Shown here: positions 46,329 through 54,994 of the stretch, piece by piece
How the letters are laid out: every line of letters begins with the position of its first letter
How positions within the stretch are numbered: position 1 is the first letter of the stretch
From: Streptomyces sp. NBC_01298
Lineage (GTDB): Bacteria; Actinomycetota; Actinomycetes; Streptomycetales; Streptomycetaceae
Assembly (NCBI RefSeq): GCF_035978755.1
Contig: NZ_CP108414.1
Location: 620,001-684,000, forward strand
Direction: 5' to 3'
DNA length: 64,000 bases
Made by a program: the position numbers and the translations under genes
The notes under the pieces: model-generated
The model's input: only the letters and a program-made list of their open reading frames with translations
Databases searched by the model: none
Told to the model about the DNA's origin: nothing

Positions 46329-46358
46329 TGGACTCCGCCCGTAAGGGATGTTTAGGAT
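46329..46358 (+). promoter_or_regulatory. Possible promoter of the VOC gene
   Basis: TGGACT (46329-46334) and TAGGAT (46353-46358) are separated by 18 bases, in the 135-base gap before the VOC gene. It is an ordinary sigma-70-like pattern; moderate to weak. Confidence 0.35.
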
Positions 46359-46438
46359 CATGTCGCGGCATCGCGTGTCGGTCACCGGCCGGGTGAGGCA
46401 TGGAGGTGCCGAGATGTGCCTTTCGGAGGCATCCACTC

Positions 46439-46828
46439 ATGGCTGTTCAGCTCAACCACACGATCGTCCAGTCCCGTGACCACCGGGAGTCGGCCGAGTT
46501 CCTGGCGTACTTCCTCGGCCTGGAGGTCGGAGCCCCCTGGGGCCCCTTCATCCCGGTCGACGTCGCCAACGGCGTCACCCTGGACTTCGCGACCATCCCC
46601 GCCGAGTCCATCACCCCGCAGCACTACGCGTTCCTCGTCTCCGAGGCCGAGTTCGACGAGGCCTTCGAGAAGATCAAGCGGGCGAGGATCACCTACTTCG
46701 CCGACCCGCACGGGCAGCTCCCCGGCGAGATCAACCACAACGACGGCGGCCGCGGCGTCTACTTCCAGGACCCCTCGGGCCACGGCATGGAACTGATCAC
46801 CGTCCCGTACGGCGGCTTCAAGAAGTAG
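46439..46828 (+). CDS. VOC (glyoxalase/bleomycin-resistance) family protein
   Basis: A 129-residue two-module protein of the vicinal oxygen chelate fold. LNHTIVQSRDHRESAEFLAYFLGLEV is module 1, and VYFQDPSGHGMELITVPYG holds the terminal metal Glu. GGAGGC sits eight bases before the ATG at 46439. A possible earlier start at 46400 would add 13 residues unlike the family. It could be a small dioxygenase, lyase or resistance binding protein. Confidence 0.87.
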   Translation: MAVQLNHTIVQSRDHRESAEFLAYFLGLEVGAPWGPFIPVDVANGVTLDFATIPAESITPQHYAFLVSEAEFDEAFEKIKRARITYFADPHGQLPGEINHNDGGRGVYFQDPSGHGMELITVPYGGFKK

Positions 46829-46887
46829 GGCCGCCCCGGCCCGCCCCGGCCCGCACGGGCCCGCACGGCCCCACCCCGGCGCTCCGT

Positions 46888-48426
46888 TCAGTCGAGCATG
46901 CGCCGCATGACCCACTCCGGCAGCGCCGGGTTCCGGGCCGCCGACCGGGCCGTCTCCTCGTCGGCGAGCAACCCGGCCAGCGCGGGCCCGGGAAGCCGCG
47001 GATGTTCCGCGGCTTCCCGGCGCACCGCCGGCGACGGGTCGCCGAGCAGCCGCAGCGCCGACTCCCCGGACAGCCGGGGGTCGGTCGCCGCCCGGGCCCG
47101 GACCTCCTCGTCCTCGTCCCGGCTGAAGCGTTCCACCAGCTCCGCCGTGGAGTCGGGGTCGTCCAGCGCGAGCTGCCGCAGCCGCCGGTCGGGGTCCTCG
47201 GCGTAGCGGAGCAGGTTCCGGCCGGGGAAGTTCGGGTGGCCGTAGGGGCGGTTCGGGGTCGAGAAGCTGCCGGTCCACCAGGTGAACACCTCCAGCAGCA
47301 TGTCCGCCGGGGCGTCGTCGCACCGCTCCGCGAGGAACAAGCGCACGGTCCGGTCCTCGTCCCGGGCGAGCCGCTCCACCACGTCGGCCGGCAGCCGCCG
47401 GGCCATCGCGACGCTGCCGCGCAGCACGGGGTGGACCGAGCCGGCGAGCCGCCGCATGGCCTCGGGATCACCGTGCAGGGCCGTCACCCAGGGGGCTGGG
47501 CGGCGCATGCCGTCCTTTTCCAGTCCCGCCAGGAGGCCGGCCCGCTCCTCCTCCGTCAGCTCGGGCCTCAGCGATACGGCGAGGCGTACGGCGTGCTCCG
47601 GATCGGCGGCGAGTACGGCGACCTGCCCGGGCTCCAGGTACGGGTTGCGTGCGAGGCAGCTGCGCCAGGTGGTGTCCGGGTCGGCGCCGAGGCGGAGCAC
47701 CAGTTCCGGTGCCAGCCGCCGGGTCTCCACGAGGTCGAAGGTCACCCGCGCCCCGTCGAAGAGCGCGCAGGTGACGGGGACCTCCTCGTGCCGGGCCAGG
47801 CCGACCGCCGTCCGCACCGCTTCGGCGGGGTCCGCGGTCAGGCGGGCCCGGACCCCGTCGTCGAAGCCCGCCCAGCCGGCCTCGACCGCCGCCGCGCGCA
47901 CGGCGGCCACCGGGTCAGCGGACAGGGCCCGCAGCAACCGCTCCGGCATCGCGGCCAGGCTCGCGGCGGCCGCCCGCGCCTCGTCGGAGCGGGCCGCGGC
48001 CAGCGCTTCGTAGACATCCGGCGCGGGCCGTCCCCCGGCGGCCTCCGCCGCGGACGCCAGTTGGTACCGGCGCCGCTCGGACGGCTCTCCCCGTACGAGC
48101 CGGGACCACTGTTCGGTGGTGAGCGTGACGCAGGTCCGGGTGCCGGTCCTGGAGAAACGCAGCGTGGTGCCCCGGTGCTCGGCCAGACTGCCGCGCACGC
48201 CCCACGCGGGGTGTGCGATCGCCGCCTCCACCACCGCCTGCGGCAGGTCCGCCCGGTACAGCAGCTGGTCACTGATGCCGAGCATCGCCACCAGGATCCC
48301 GTCGGGCGCGGCGCGGTTCATGCTCAGGCCCTCCAGGCGCTCCTGGCGCAGCCGTGGGCCCACGGCCTCCCCGAACCGCAGCCCGTCCCAGCTCGCCGTC
48401 ACGCCGCTACCCCGTTCGCTCCCCAT
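46888..48426 (-). CDS. Leucine-rich-repeat-variant (LRV/HEAT-like) protein
   Basis: A 512-residue protein built of about ten to twelve helical repeats of the form D-P-x-x-x-V-R-x-x-x-A (DPVAAVRAAAVEAGW, DPAEAVRTAVGLARH, DPEHAVRLAVSLRPE, DPSPAVRREAAEHP). These are variant leucine-rich or HEAT-like repeats used for protein binding. It overlaps the end of the cobalamin ATPase gene by 20 bases if it starts at 48426. A GTG at 48402, just after that stop, is an equally good start. It is probably co-transcribed with the transporter; its role there is unknown. Confidence 0.75.
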   Translation of the reverse strand: MGSERGSGVTASWDGLRFGEAVGPRLRQERLEGLSMNRAAPDGILVAMLGISDQLLYRADLPQAVVEAAIAHPAWGVRGSLAEHRGTTLRFSRTGTRTCVTLTTEQWSRLVRGEPSERRRYQLASAAEAAGGRPAPDVYEALAAARSDEARAAAASLAAMPERLLRALSADPVAAVRAAAVEAGWAGFDDGVRARLTADPAEAVRTAVGLARHEEVPVTCALFDGARVTFDLVETRRLAPELVLRLGADPDTTWRSCLARNPYLEPGQVAVLAADPEHAVRLAVSLRPELTEEERAGLLAGLEKDGMRRPAPWVTALHGDPEAMRRLAGSVHPVLRGSVAMARRLPADVVERLARDEDRTVRLFLAERCDDAPADMLLEVFTWWTGSFSTPNRPYGHPNFPGRNLLRYAEDPDRRLRQLALDDPDSTAELVERFSRDEDEEVRARAATDPRLSGESALRLLGDPSPAVRREAAEHPRLPGPALAGLLADEETARSAARNPALPEWVMRRMLD

Positions 48427-49240
48427 GCTCCGGAAGGTAGACGATGTGCGGCGCGCCCGTCGTCGGGTGGGCGGTGACGCGGGTGCGGACCCCGTAGACC
48501 TCGGCCAGCAGGGGTTCCGTCAGTACCTCCGCCGGGGTGCCGGAGGCCGCCACGCGGCCTCCCTCCAGGACGTACAGGCGGTCGCAGTACAGGGCCGCCA
48601 GGTTGAGGTCGTGCAGGACCAGCAGGGCGGAGGCCGGCAGGGCACGGACCAGGCCGAGGATCTCCAGTTGGTAGCGGATGTCCAGGTGGTTGGTCGGTTC
48701 GTCCAGGGCGAGCAGGCCGGGATCCTGCACGAGGGCGCGGGCCACCAGGGCGCGCTGGCGCTCGCCGCCCGAGAGCCCGTCGAAGCGGCGGCCCGCGAGG
48801 GCGGCCGCGCCGACGGTCTCCAGGGCCCCCGCCACGCGGCGCACGTCCTCGGGTCCGTCCTGCTCCCAGAAGCGCTTGTGCGGGCTGCGCCCCATGGCCA
48901 CCACCTCGCGCACGGTCAGCCCGAAGGTGCCGGCCGCGTCCTGGGGCACCACCGCCACCCGCCGGGCGCGGTCCCTGACGCCCAGCGAGGCCGCGTCCAC
49001 GCCGTCGAGCAGCACGCGGCCGCCGGTCGGGCGCAGGGCGCCGTAGACGCAGCGCAGCAGGGTGGTCTTGCCGCTGCCGTTGGGGCCGACGACTCCGACC
49101 GTCTCACCGGGGCGGGCGGTGAGGTCGATCCCGTGCAGCAGCGGCTGCCCGTCGATCTCGTACCGGACGCCTTCGACGGCGAGTTCCGCCGCCTCGGCCG
49201 CTGCCCGCGCCACCGGACCGGTCGGCCGTCGCGCCCTCAT
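48407..49240 (-). CDS. btuD: Cobalamin ABC transporter ATPase
   Basis: A 277-residue ABC ATPase of the FecE/BtuD class: Walker A GPNGSGKTT, Q-loop VVPQD, signature LSGGERQR, Walker B LLALDEPTNHLD, H-loop VLHDLN. Cobalamin is inferred as the substrate because the operon begins with a cobalamin riboswitch. The ATG overlaps the permease stop. Confidence 0.9.
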   Translation of the reverse strand: MRARRPTGPVARAAAEAAELAVEGVRYEIDGQPLLHGIDLTARPGETVGVVGPNGSGKTTLLRCVYGALRPTGGRVLLDGVDAASLGVRDRARRVAVVPQDAAGTFGLTVREVVAMGRSPHKRFWEQDGPEDVRRVAGALETVGAAALAGRRFDGLSGGERQRALVARALVQDPGLLALDEPTNHLDIRYQLEILGLVRALPASALLVLHDLNLAALYCDRLYVLEGGRVAASGTPAEVLTEPLLAEVYGVRTRVTAHPTTGAPHIVYLPEHGERTG

Positions 49241-50292
49241 CCCACGACCCCTTCGGTACGGGTGGACCTGCGCAGCATCCACAGGAAGAACGGCCCGCCG
49301 ACGAGCGCCGTGACCACGCCCACCGGGATCTCCTCCGGCGCGGCGGCGGTACGGGCGATCAGGTCGGCCAGGGTCAGGAACACCGCCCCGCCCAGCGCGG
49401 CCACGGGCAGCAGCGCCCGGTGCCCGGCGCCGACGACCATCCGTGCGGCGTGCGGGACCATCAGCCCCACGAATCCGATCGCCCCGCTGTAGGCCACCAG
49501 TACGCCGATGACGAGCGAGGTGAGGACGAACACGGCGGCCCGGAACCGGCCGGTGTCCAGGCCCAGCGTCTGCGCGCCCTCCTCTCCCGCGAGCAGCAGG
49601 TCCAGCGGCCGGGCCAGGGCGACGAGCGAGCCGGTGCCCAGGAGCAGGGCCCCGGCGGGCAGGGCCAGTTCGCTCCAGCGTGCCCCGCCGAGCCCGCCGA
49701 GGGTCCAGAACAGCACGCTGCGCACCTGATCGGGCCGCGCGGACAGCACGAGGACCAGGCTGGTCAGCGCGGACAGCACGTACTGGACGGCGACTCCGGC
49801 GAGGATCAGCCGGCCGGTGGTCATCGCACCGCCGCGCCGGGCCATCGCGTAGACGGCGACGAGTGCGCCCATCGACCCGGCGAACGCGGCGAGCGGTAGG
49901 GCGGCGGTGCCCGCGAAGCCGAGGAATCCGGCGCCGAAGACGATCACCAGCACCGCTCCGGCGGAGGCCCCGGAGGAGGCCCCGAGCAGGAACGGGTCGG
50001 CGAGCGGGTTGCGTACGAGGGCCTGGAGCACGGTTCCCGCGACGGCCAGTCCCGCGCCGACGACGGCCCCGAGCAGGACCCGCGGCATGCGCACGTCCCA
50101 CACGATCGCCCCGAAGGCGCCCCCTCCGGCCCGGGGCCCCGGCCCCGCGAGCACGAGGTCGAGCACCCGGCCCGGGGGGATCCGTACCGGCCCCAGGACC
50201 AGCCCCGCCAGGGCCGACGCGGCCAGGGCGGCGGCCAGCAGGGCCAGTACGACCGGGGTACGGGTGAACGCGCGGGCGGCCCGGAGCCTCAC
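49237..50292 (-). CDS. btuC: Cobalamin ABC transporter permease (FecCD/BtuC family)
   Basis: A 351-residue permease with about ten helices: RMPRVLLGAVVGAGLAVAGTVLQALVRNPLADPFLLG is the diagnostic segment (shortened here: RMPRVLLGAVVG ... NPLADPFLLG). GFVGLMVPHAARMVVG is the cytoplasmic coupling helix. The GTG start overlaps the stop of the binding-protein gene by GTGA. Substrate assignment rests on the riboswitch. Confidence 0.92.
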   Translation of the reverse strand: MRLRAARAFTRTPVVLALLAAALAASALAGLVLGPVRIPPGRVLDLVLAGPGPRAGGGAFGAIVWDVRMPRVLLGAVVGAGLAVAGTVLQALVRNPLADPFLLGASSGASAGAVLVIVFGAGFLGFAGTAALPLAAFAGSMGALVAVYAMARRGGAMTTGRLILAGVAVQYVLSALTSLVLVLSARPDQVRSVLFWTLGGLGGARWSELALPAGALLLGTGSLVALARPLDLLLAGEEGAQTLGLDTGRFRAAVFVLTSLVIGVLVAYSGAIGFVGLMVPHAARMVVGAGHRALLPVAALGGAVFLTLADLIARTAAAPEEIPVGVVTALVGGPFFLWMLRRSTRTEGVVG

Positions 50293-51281
50293 GCGGCGTC
50301 GGGGTGGAGCCGGGCGCCCAGCGATTCGACGGCGTCCGCGACGCGTACGCCGAGCACGGCGGAGGACAGCGGCAGCACGACGAACCGCTGGTTCCTGATC
50401 GCGGGGACCTGCGCCAGCGCGGGGTCCTTCAGCAGGCGCTGCTTCTTGGCCTCGACGGTGGTGCCGCCGTAGTCGTAGATGAGGACGACCTCGGGCTTGC
50501 GCTCGATGACCTTCTCCCAGGACACGTCGCCGAAGGTGTCCTGGAGGTCGGCGAACACGTTCGTGCCGCCCGCGAGTGAGACGATCTCGTTGCCGATGCC
50601 GTTGCCGCCGGAGGTGAAGGCGGAGGCCTCGCCCGAGTCGTAGACGAAGACGGCGGGCCTGCCCTTGTCCTTCACGCGCGCGGTGACGGCGTCGATGCGT
50701 CGCTGTTCGTCCGCGATGAGCCGCTCGCCGCGCTCGGGGACGCCGAAGGTCCGTGCCACCTCGGTGATTTCGGTCCTGAGCTGATCGAGGCCGACCTTGC
50801 CCTGGGTGCAGTACTCGACGCTGAGGCGGGAGTTGATGCCGGACTTGGCGAGTTGCTCGCGGTCGCGTCCCTGCGCCTTGTCGAAGGCGCTGGAGTAACC
50901 CCCGTACACGAAGTCGGGGTTGGCTCCGAGGAGGACCTCCCGGGAGGGGTACTCCTTCGCCAGCACCTTGATCTTGTCGTACGCGGGCCGGTAGGCGGGC
51001 AGTACCGCGTCGTCCAGGTAGGCCGTCCCGGCCGTCTTCCCCTCCAGCCCGAGGGCCAGCAGGATCTCGGTGGCGTGCTGGTTCATGGCGACCGCGCGCC
51101 GCGGCGGTGCCTGATAGGTGCTGGTGACACCGCAGTTGGTGACCGAGTACGGGAAGCCGGGCGCGGCGCCCGCCGTGGCCTTCGCGTCCTGCGCCGCGGG
51201 GGATCCCCCGCACGCGGCCAGCGGTATCAGGAGGGGTACGGGCAGGAGCGCGCGCAGCAGCGCACGGGGGTACGAAGACAT
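50289..51281 (-). CDS. btuF: Cobalamin-binding lipoprotein
   Basis: A 330-residue class III binding protein. The signal LLRALLPVPLLIPLAACGG carries a lipobox. The two-lobe fold contains RRAVAMNQHATEILLALGLEGKTAG and NPDFVYGGYSSAFDKAQG. It delivers substrate to the permease. By sequence it could be a siderophore binder. The leader RNA is a cobalamin riboswitch, which points to corrinoids. The ATG at 51281 has a GGGAGAGG site. Confidence 0.9.
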   Translation of the reverse strand: MSSYPRALLRALLPVPLLIPLAACGGSPAAQDAKATAGAAPGFPYSVTNCGVTSTYQAPPRRAVAMNQHATEILLALGLEGKTAGTAYLDDAVLPAYRPAYDKIKVLAKEYPSREVLLGANPDFVYGGYSSAFDKAQGRDREQLAKSGINSRLSVEYCTQGKVGLDQLRTEITEVARTFGVPERGERLIADEQRRIDAVTARVKDKGRPAVFVYDSGEASAFTSGGNGIGNEIVSLAGGTNVFADLQDTFGDVSWEKVIERKPEVVLIYDYGGTTVEAKKQRLLKDPALAQVPAIRNQRFVVLPLSSAVLGVRVADAVESLGARLHPDAA

Positions 51282-51328
51282 GGTGGAGCCTCTCCCGGGG
51301 ATCCGCGTCCCCTGGTCGAACCGAAAGA

Positions 51329-51438
51329 GGCGGTGCGTCAGTGTCTGACTCCCGGGTCCCCGCGCGGCAAGCGCGGGGCGTCCGGTCACAGTGGCGGGAC
51401 CGCACCGGATTCGCACCGGTTTCCTGTCCTGCACCGCC
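51329..51438 (-). promoter_or_regulatory. Cobalamin riboswitch
   Basis: The minus-strand leader of the transporter operon contains the B12-box core. GGCGGTGC (51438-51431) pairs with GCACCGCC (51336-51329) as the closing helix. Between them are ACAGGAAACCGGTGCGAATC and GGTCCCGCCACTG, the conserved elements, and AGTCAGACACTGACGC near the 3' end. The ribosome site of btuF lies about 35 bases further, so repression is probably by blocking translation. The promoter must lie inside or next to the end of the upstream XRE gene. Confidence 0.93.
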
Positions 51439-51473
51439 TGGATAACCCGGCCCAGTGTGCCAGAAGGACGACG

Positions 51474-52439
51474 TCAGCGTTCCGCGCGCACCGCGCCGGC
51501 CACCCGGGAGGCGAGGGCGCGCAGCGCCTCGTCGGAGGGGGATCCGGGCTCGGCCGTGTAGAGGTAGAGGGTCTGGTCGGGGTCGTCCGGGAAGGCCAGG
51601 GACTCGTACTCCAGGGCCAGTTCACCGACGACGGGGTGCCGGAATCGTTTGGTGCCGTGGGTGTGTTCGAGTACGTCGTGACCGGCCCACCAGCGCCGGA
51701 AGTCCCGGTCGAGCGAGCTCAGTTCCTCGACGAGCGGACTCAGATCCGGATCGTACGGGTGCCTGCCGGCGTAGAACCGCAGCGCGGCCACGACTCCGCG
51801 CGCGGCGCCCTCCCAGTCGGCGAAGAGCTCGCGGGCGGCGGGGTCGCGGAAGAGGAACCGCGCCAGATTGCGGCCGCGTTGATCGGGCGCACCCGACTCC
51901 GGGGTGCGCGACCCCTGGGTACGCGACTTCGGGTCGCCCGGCCCCGGGGCGCCGAAGTCGGCGTACAGGGCCTCGGCGAGCCGGTTCGCGGCCAGGACTT
52001 CGAGCCGGCGCCCCATGATCATCGCCGGGGTGCCGTCCTCCAGGGCGTCCAGGACCCGGTACAGGCCCGCCCGCACCCGCTGCGGGCCGTCGGCGTCCGC
52101 GCGGCCGGGGGCGCCGGCGGCGCGTCCGGGCCCGGTGGCCCGCTGGGGCCGGGCCAGCTCGAAGAGGTGGGACCGCTCGGTGGCGTCGAGCCGCAGCGCA
52201 CGGGCCACCGCGTCGAGGACCTCGGCGGAGACGTGCTGGGTACGGCCCTGCTCCAGCCGGGTGTAGTAGTCGACGCTGACCCCCGCGAGCTGCGCGACCT
52301 CCTCGCGCCGCAGCCCGGGCACGCGCCGCCTTCCCGGGTGGGCGGCGGCCCCCACCTCCTCGGGGCCGATCCGGGCGCGCCGGGAACGCAGGAAGTCCCG
52401 CAGGTCGGAACGGGGCTCGGGCCCGGCGGTGGCGTTCAT
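51474..52439 (-). CDS. XRE/MmyB-type regulator
   Basis: A 321-residue regulator. The HTH lies at about 15-95, with RVPGLRREEVAQLAGVSVDYYTRLEQG, the MmyB hallmark. A PAS-like C-terminal ligand domain follows (about 110-310: YRVLDALEDGTPAMIMGRRLEVLAANRLAEAL). MmyB-type domains often bind fatty acids or small ligands. Its stop is 36 bases before the riboswitch. No obvious target operon; it may regulate a neighbour or itself. Confidence 0.92.
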   Translation of the reverse strand: MNATAGPEPRSDLRDFLRSRRARIGPEEVGAAAHPGRRRVPGLRREEVAQLAGVSVDYYTRLEQGRTQHVSAEVLDAVARALRLDATERSHLFELARPQRATGPGRAAGAPGRADADGPQRVRAGLYRVLDALEDGTPAMIMGRRLEVLAANRLAEALYADFGAPGPGDPKSRTQGSRTPESGAPDQRGRNLARFLFRDPAARELFADWEGAARGVVAALRFYAGRHPYDPDLSPLVEELSSLDRDFRRWWAGHDVLEHTHGTKRFRHPVVGELALEYESLAFPDDPDQTLYLYTAEPGSPSDEALRALASRVAGAVRAER

Positions 52440-52490
52440 TCCCCCAGGCTAGGCGTTCTTCCCGGGTTCCTCCGGCACCTCCGCACCGGT

Positions 52491-52530
52491 CCGGCCGGCT
52501 TCGCACCGGGCCGGCCGGCTTCGCACCGGG
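52491..52530. repeat. 20-bp tandem duplication
   Basis: CCGGCCGGCTTCGCACCGGG is present twice in direct succession, 52491-52510 and 52511-52530, in the region between divergent genes. The 52440-52616 interval has no gene. Confidence 0.85.
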
Positions 52531-52616
52531 CCGGGGGGCGGCGCGGCGCGTCACAGCCCGGTCACAGCGGCCCCCACGGGGCCCCACCGGGCCCCGCCCC
52601 GGGTGACGATGACCCG

Positions 52617-53075
52617 ATGCGCAGACACCACGTGATCACCGCCCTCACCGGCGCCGCACTCCTCGCCCTCGCCGGGTGCGGCGACTCGGACGCCCCGGCC
52701 CCCGGCAAGTCCTCCGGCCCGGCCCCGGCCTCGACCGTACCGAGCGTCGATCCGAGCGCCGGACGGCCCAGCGCCGATCCCAGTGCGGCCCGCCCCGACA
52801 GCGGTCTCCCTCCGAGCCCCGCACCTGCGCAGCGCGCCGCCTACCTGGCCGCCCTGAACGCGATCGACCCCGAGATCGTCAACGGCAAGGAAGACAAGGC
52901 CGTTTCGCGCGGCCTCGACCAGTGCCAGTCCATGAAGGGCGAGAAGGACCCGGCCAAGCGCGTGGCCGGTGCCAACCAGCGCTTCATCGGCCCCAACGAC
53001 CCCGACGGCTTCGGCCCCGTCAAGTCCGCCCTGATCGTCGCGGCCGCCCAGGCCAACCTCTGCCCGACGTACTGA
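52617..53075 (+). CDS. Small lipoprotein of unknown function
   Basis: A 152-residue exported protein. The signal VITALTGAALLALAGC carries a lipobox. A Pro/Ala/Ser linker (25-75) leads to a compact C-terminal domain (AYLAALNAIDPEIVNGKEDKAVSRGLDQC, LCPTY) with two cysteines. It has no recognised family. The ATG at 52617 starts directly at the signal. Confidence 0.75.
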   Translation: MRRHHVITALTGAALLALAGCGDSDAPAPGKSSGPAPASTVPSVDPSAGRPSADPSAARPDSGLPPSPAPAQRAAYLAALNAIDPEIVNGKEDKAVSRGLDQCQSMKGEKDPAKRVAGANQRFIGPNDPDGFGPVKSALIVAAAQANLCPTY

Positions 53076-53184
53076 GCCCCGCCGGGGGGCGCACGCCGAG
53101 CCGGGCCACGCCGAGGAACCGAAGGGGCCGGGCATGGCCTGGTGCCGTCCCGGTGTCAGACCCCCGCCCTATGGTGCGCAGGTG

Positions 53185-53718
53185 ATGATTCCTGATGCGT
53201 TCGACCGCCGGGTCGCAGAGGCCGCGGCCGCCGATGTGCGGCTGGCAAGGATCCACCTCGACGGCGCCGGCCAGTGGTTGACCACCGAAGGCCAGGGGTC
53301 CACGGCGCCGCTCGCCGCAGAGGTGTGGGTCTTCGACGAGGATCTCGCCCGGGTGCTCCTGGTTCATCACCGGTGGCGTGGCTGGGTTCCGCCGGGCGGC
53401 AGCGTCGAGCCGGGTGAAACCCCCCGCGAGGGAGCACGTCGCGAACTCTTCGAGGAGACCGGCATCGCGGTGGAGCTGCTGCCCGAACCCGCGGCGGCGA
53501 CGGTGCGTTCCTACCGCGCGGAGTGGGCGGCGACCCTCGGGCTGTCGTTCGTCGCGATCGCGAGTGCGGCGACCCCCTTGGCAGCGGAGAGCGGACAGCC
53601 CGCCGCCTGGACGCCCCTCGACGAGGACTGGGCCGGCTACTTCCCCCAGGACGCGTCGCACGTCCGCCGGCACGCCCGATGGCTGCGCGAGACCTCTGGC
53701 CGCCGACAGGCCCTGTGA
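53185..53718 (+). CDS. NUDIX hydrolase
   Basis: A 177-residue pyrophosphohydrolase. The Nudix box GGSVEPGETPREGARRELFEETGI has all catalytic residues (quoted in part: REGARRELFEETG). It acts on a nucleoside diphosphate derivative; which one is unknown. The ATG at 53185 starts the domain; ATG 53134, which has a good AAGGGG site, would add 17 residues and cannot be excluded. Confidence 0.88.
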   Translation: MIPDAFDRRVAEAAAADVRLARIHLDGAGQWLTTEGQGSTAPLAAEVWVFDEDLARVLLVHHRWRGWVPPGGSVEPGETPREGARRELFEETGIAVELLPEPAAATVRSYRAEWAATLGLSFVAIASAATPLAAESGQPAAWTPLDEDWAGYFPQDASHVRRHARWLRETSGRRQAL

Positions 53719-53722
53719 TCCT

Positions 53723-54196
53723 CTAGATCACGTGGTGTTGTGCCCAATCGGAGACACCGCCCAGCCGGACGGCGGCCTTGGCAGGGTCACCGGTTCGGGT
53801 GGGCTGGCCCACCTCGAAGTCGTGTCCGGTCAGGCCGGTTTCGTCCTCCACGATCCGAGCGATGCGATAAGCCAGTTCCATCACTTCCAACGCCGCCGCA
53901 CCCGAGTGGCGGTAGGGGATCTCGATGTGGGCCGTGTCCCCGTAGTAGTCGAGCTGTACGCGCCCCGGCGGACCGAGCGTCTCAAGGGTGAGGCTGTACA
54001 GGTACTCCGCTGACTCGACAGGACCGATGTCCCGAGAGACTCGGCGCAGGGTCCGGTCCCACTCGCCGCGTTGCGCGTCGGTAACGCGAAGCAGCGGCAG
54101 GTCGGCATCGGGATCGAAGTCGGCGTTGAGGCCCTCGAGCGTTTCCTGAAGCGTCAGGCCCGGCCGCACCCGCACGAGCATGATGTCGTAGGTCAC
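53723..54196 (-). CDS. Hypothetical protein
   Basis: A 157-residue soluble protein. MTYDIMLVRVRPGLTLQETLEGLN is followed by YYGDTAHIEIPYRHSG and LEVMELAYRIARIVEDETG. The style is conserved-looking but no family is recognised. It is convergent with the NUDIX gene (4-base gap). The start is the GTG at 54196, with no clear ribosome site. It may belong to an accessory island with its neighbours. Confidence 0.65.
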   Translation of the reverse strand: MTYDIMLVRVRPGLTLQETLEGLNADFDPDADLPLLRVTDAQRGEWDRTLRRVSRDIGPVESAEYLYSLTLETLGPPGRVQLDYYGDTAHIEIPYRHSGAAALEVMELAYRIARIVEDETGLTGHDFEVGQPTRTGDPAKAAVRLGGVSDWAQHHVI

Positions 54197-54265
54197 CGGG
54201 TGAATCTACGGTGTCCGTGAAGTCGCGGCGGATGGTGTCCGCTTGACAGGCCGACCCGGCATTGG

Positions 54266-54778
54266 TCAGGGCATGTTCGAGTCCGACACGCCTTCTTCTT
54301 CGGTCTTGAAGGTACGAAACCCGTGGCGGTGGTAGTTGGGCAGCGCGTTCGGGTTGTCGGCCGACGACGTGTGCAGCCACACCCGGCGCACGCCGGGCAC
54401 CAGATTCCAGCCCTGCCGGATCGCGAGCGTCAGCGCATGACCGCCGAGCCCCTTCCCGGTGAACTCGGGCAGGAGCCCGAACGTCCTGATCTCGACGTCG
54501 GCACCCGGGTGGAGGTCGTAGCAGACCACGCCGGCCGGCTCGTCCCCCAAGTGCAGCAGCCAGCAGGTCCGGTCCGGATGCCCGGCGAACCACGCCTGCC
54601 ACTCCTGGGGACTCCGGCGGGCGCTGCGCCACCGGTACGGAGCACCGATCCTGGCCATCAGGCCGGGAACCAGCGACAGGTCCGCGTCCACAGCGACGAG
54701 CGCGAGTTCCGGAACCGGAACACCGGGCACGAGCTGACCGGGGTCCGTCATCTCTACATGCGTCACGGTCTTCGTCAC
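54266..54778 (-). CDS. GNAT family acetyltransferase
   Basis: A 170-residue acetyltransferase. The acetyl-CoA loop LLPEFTGKGLGGHALTLAI (R/Q-x-x-G-x-G/A) and GVRRVWLHTSSADNPNALPNYHRHGFR are diagnostic. LGDEPAGVVCYDLHP is the preceding strand. The GTG at 54778 was chosen; ATG 54751 is the alternative. The substrate is unknown. Its upstream region is the foldback element at 54829-54991. Confidence 0.85.
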   Translation of the reverse strand: MTKTVTHVEMTDPGQLVPGVPVPELALVAVDADLSLVPGLMARIGAPYRWRSARRSPQEWQAWFAGHPDRTCWLLHLGDEPAGVVCYDLHPGADVEIRTFGLLPEFTGKGLGGHALTLAIRQGWNLVPGVRRVWLHTSSADNPNALPNYHRHGFRTFKTEEEGVSDSNMP

Positions 54779-54828
54779 CCGGAGAAGGCTACGCGCCCTG
54801 TCCGAGGGGAAGGGGCCTCTGCCTCCTA

Positions 54829-54991
54829 GGCCGTCTCTCTCGGATCTTGCCGGGCCCGCGACGCCTGGCACCGCGCCTGGCCGCACTGCCGAGGCGACCA
54901 CGTACACCCAGTACGCGAGCGCCCCGACAGCACGCCCAGGCACGGCACCAGACGCCGCGGACTCGGCCGACAAGATCCGAAAGAGACGGCC
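54829..54991. mobile_element. 163-bp foldback MITE-like element
   Basis: The ends are inverted repeats: GGCCGTCTCTCTCGGATCTT on the left and, inverted on the right, GGCCGTCTCTTTCGGATCTT. TA flanks both ends (54827-54828 and 54992-54993), consistent with a TA target duplication. The similarity continues inward for about 70 bases per arm to an apical CGTAC-ACCCA-GTACG stem-loop (54901-54915). The whole element can therefore fold back. It has no coding capacity of its own. It resembles a non-autonomous element moved by an IS5- or IS630-type transposase. Confidence 0.8.
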
Positions 54992-54994
54992 TAG

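Noticed and set aside
54266..54973. Extended acetyltransferase start inside the foldback element
   Set aside because: The extra N-terminal residues come from mobile-element sequence and do not resemble the GNAT family.
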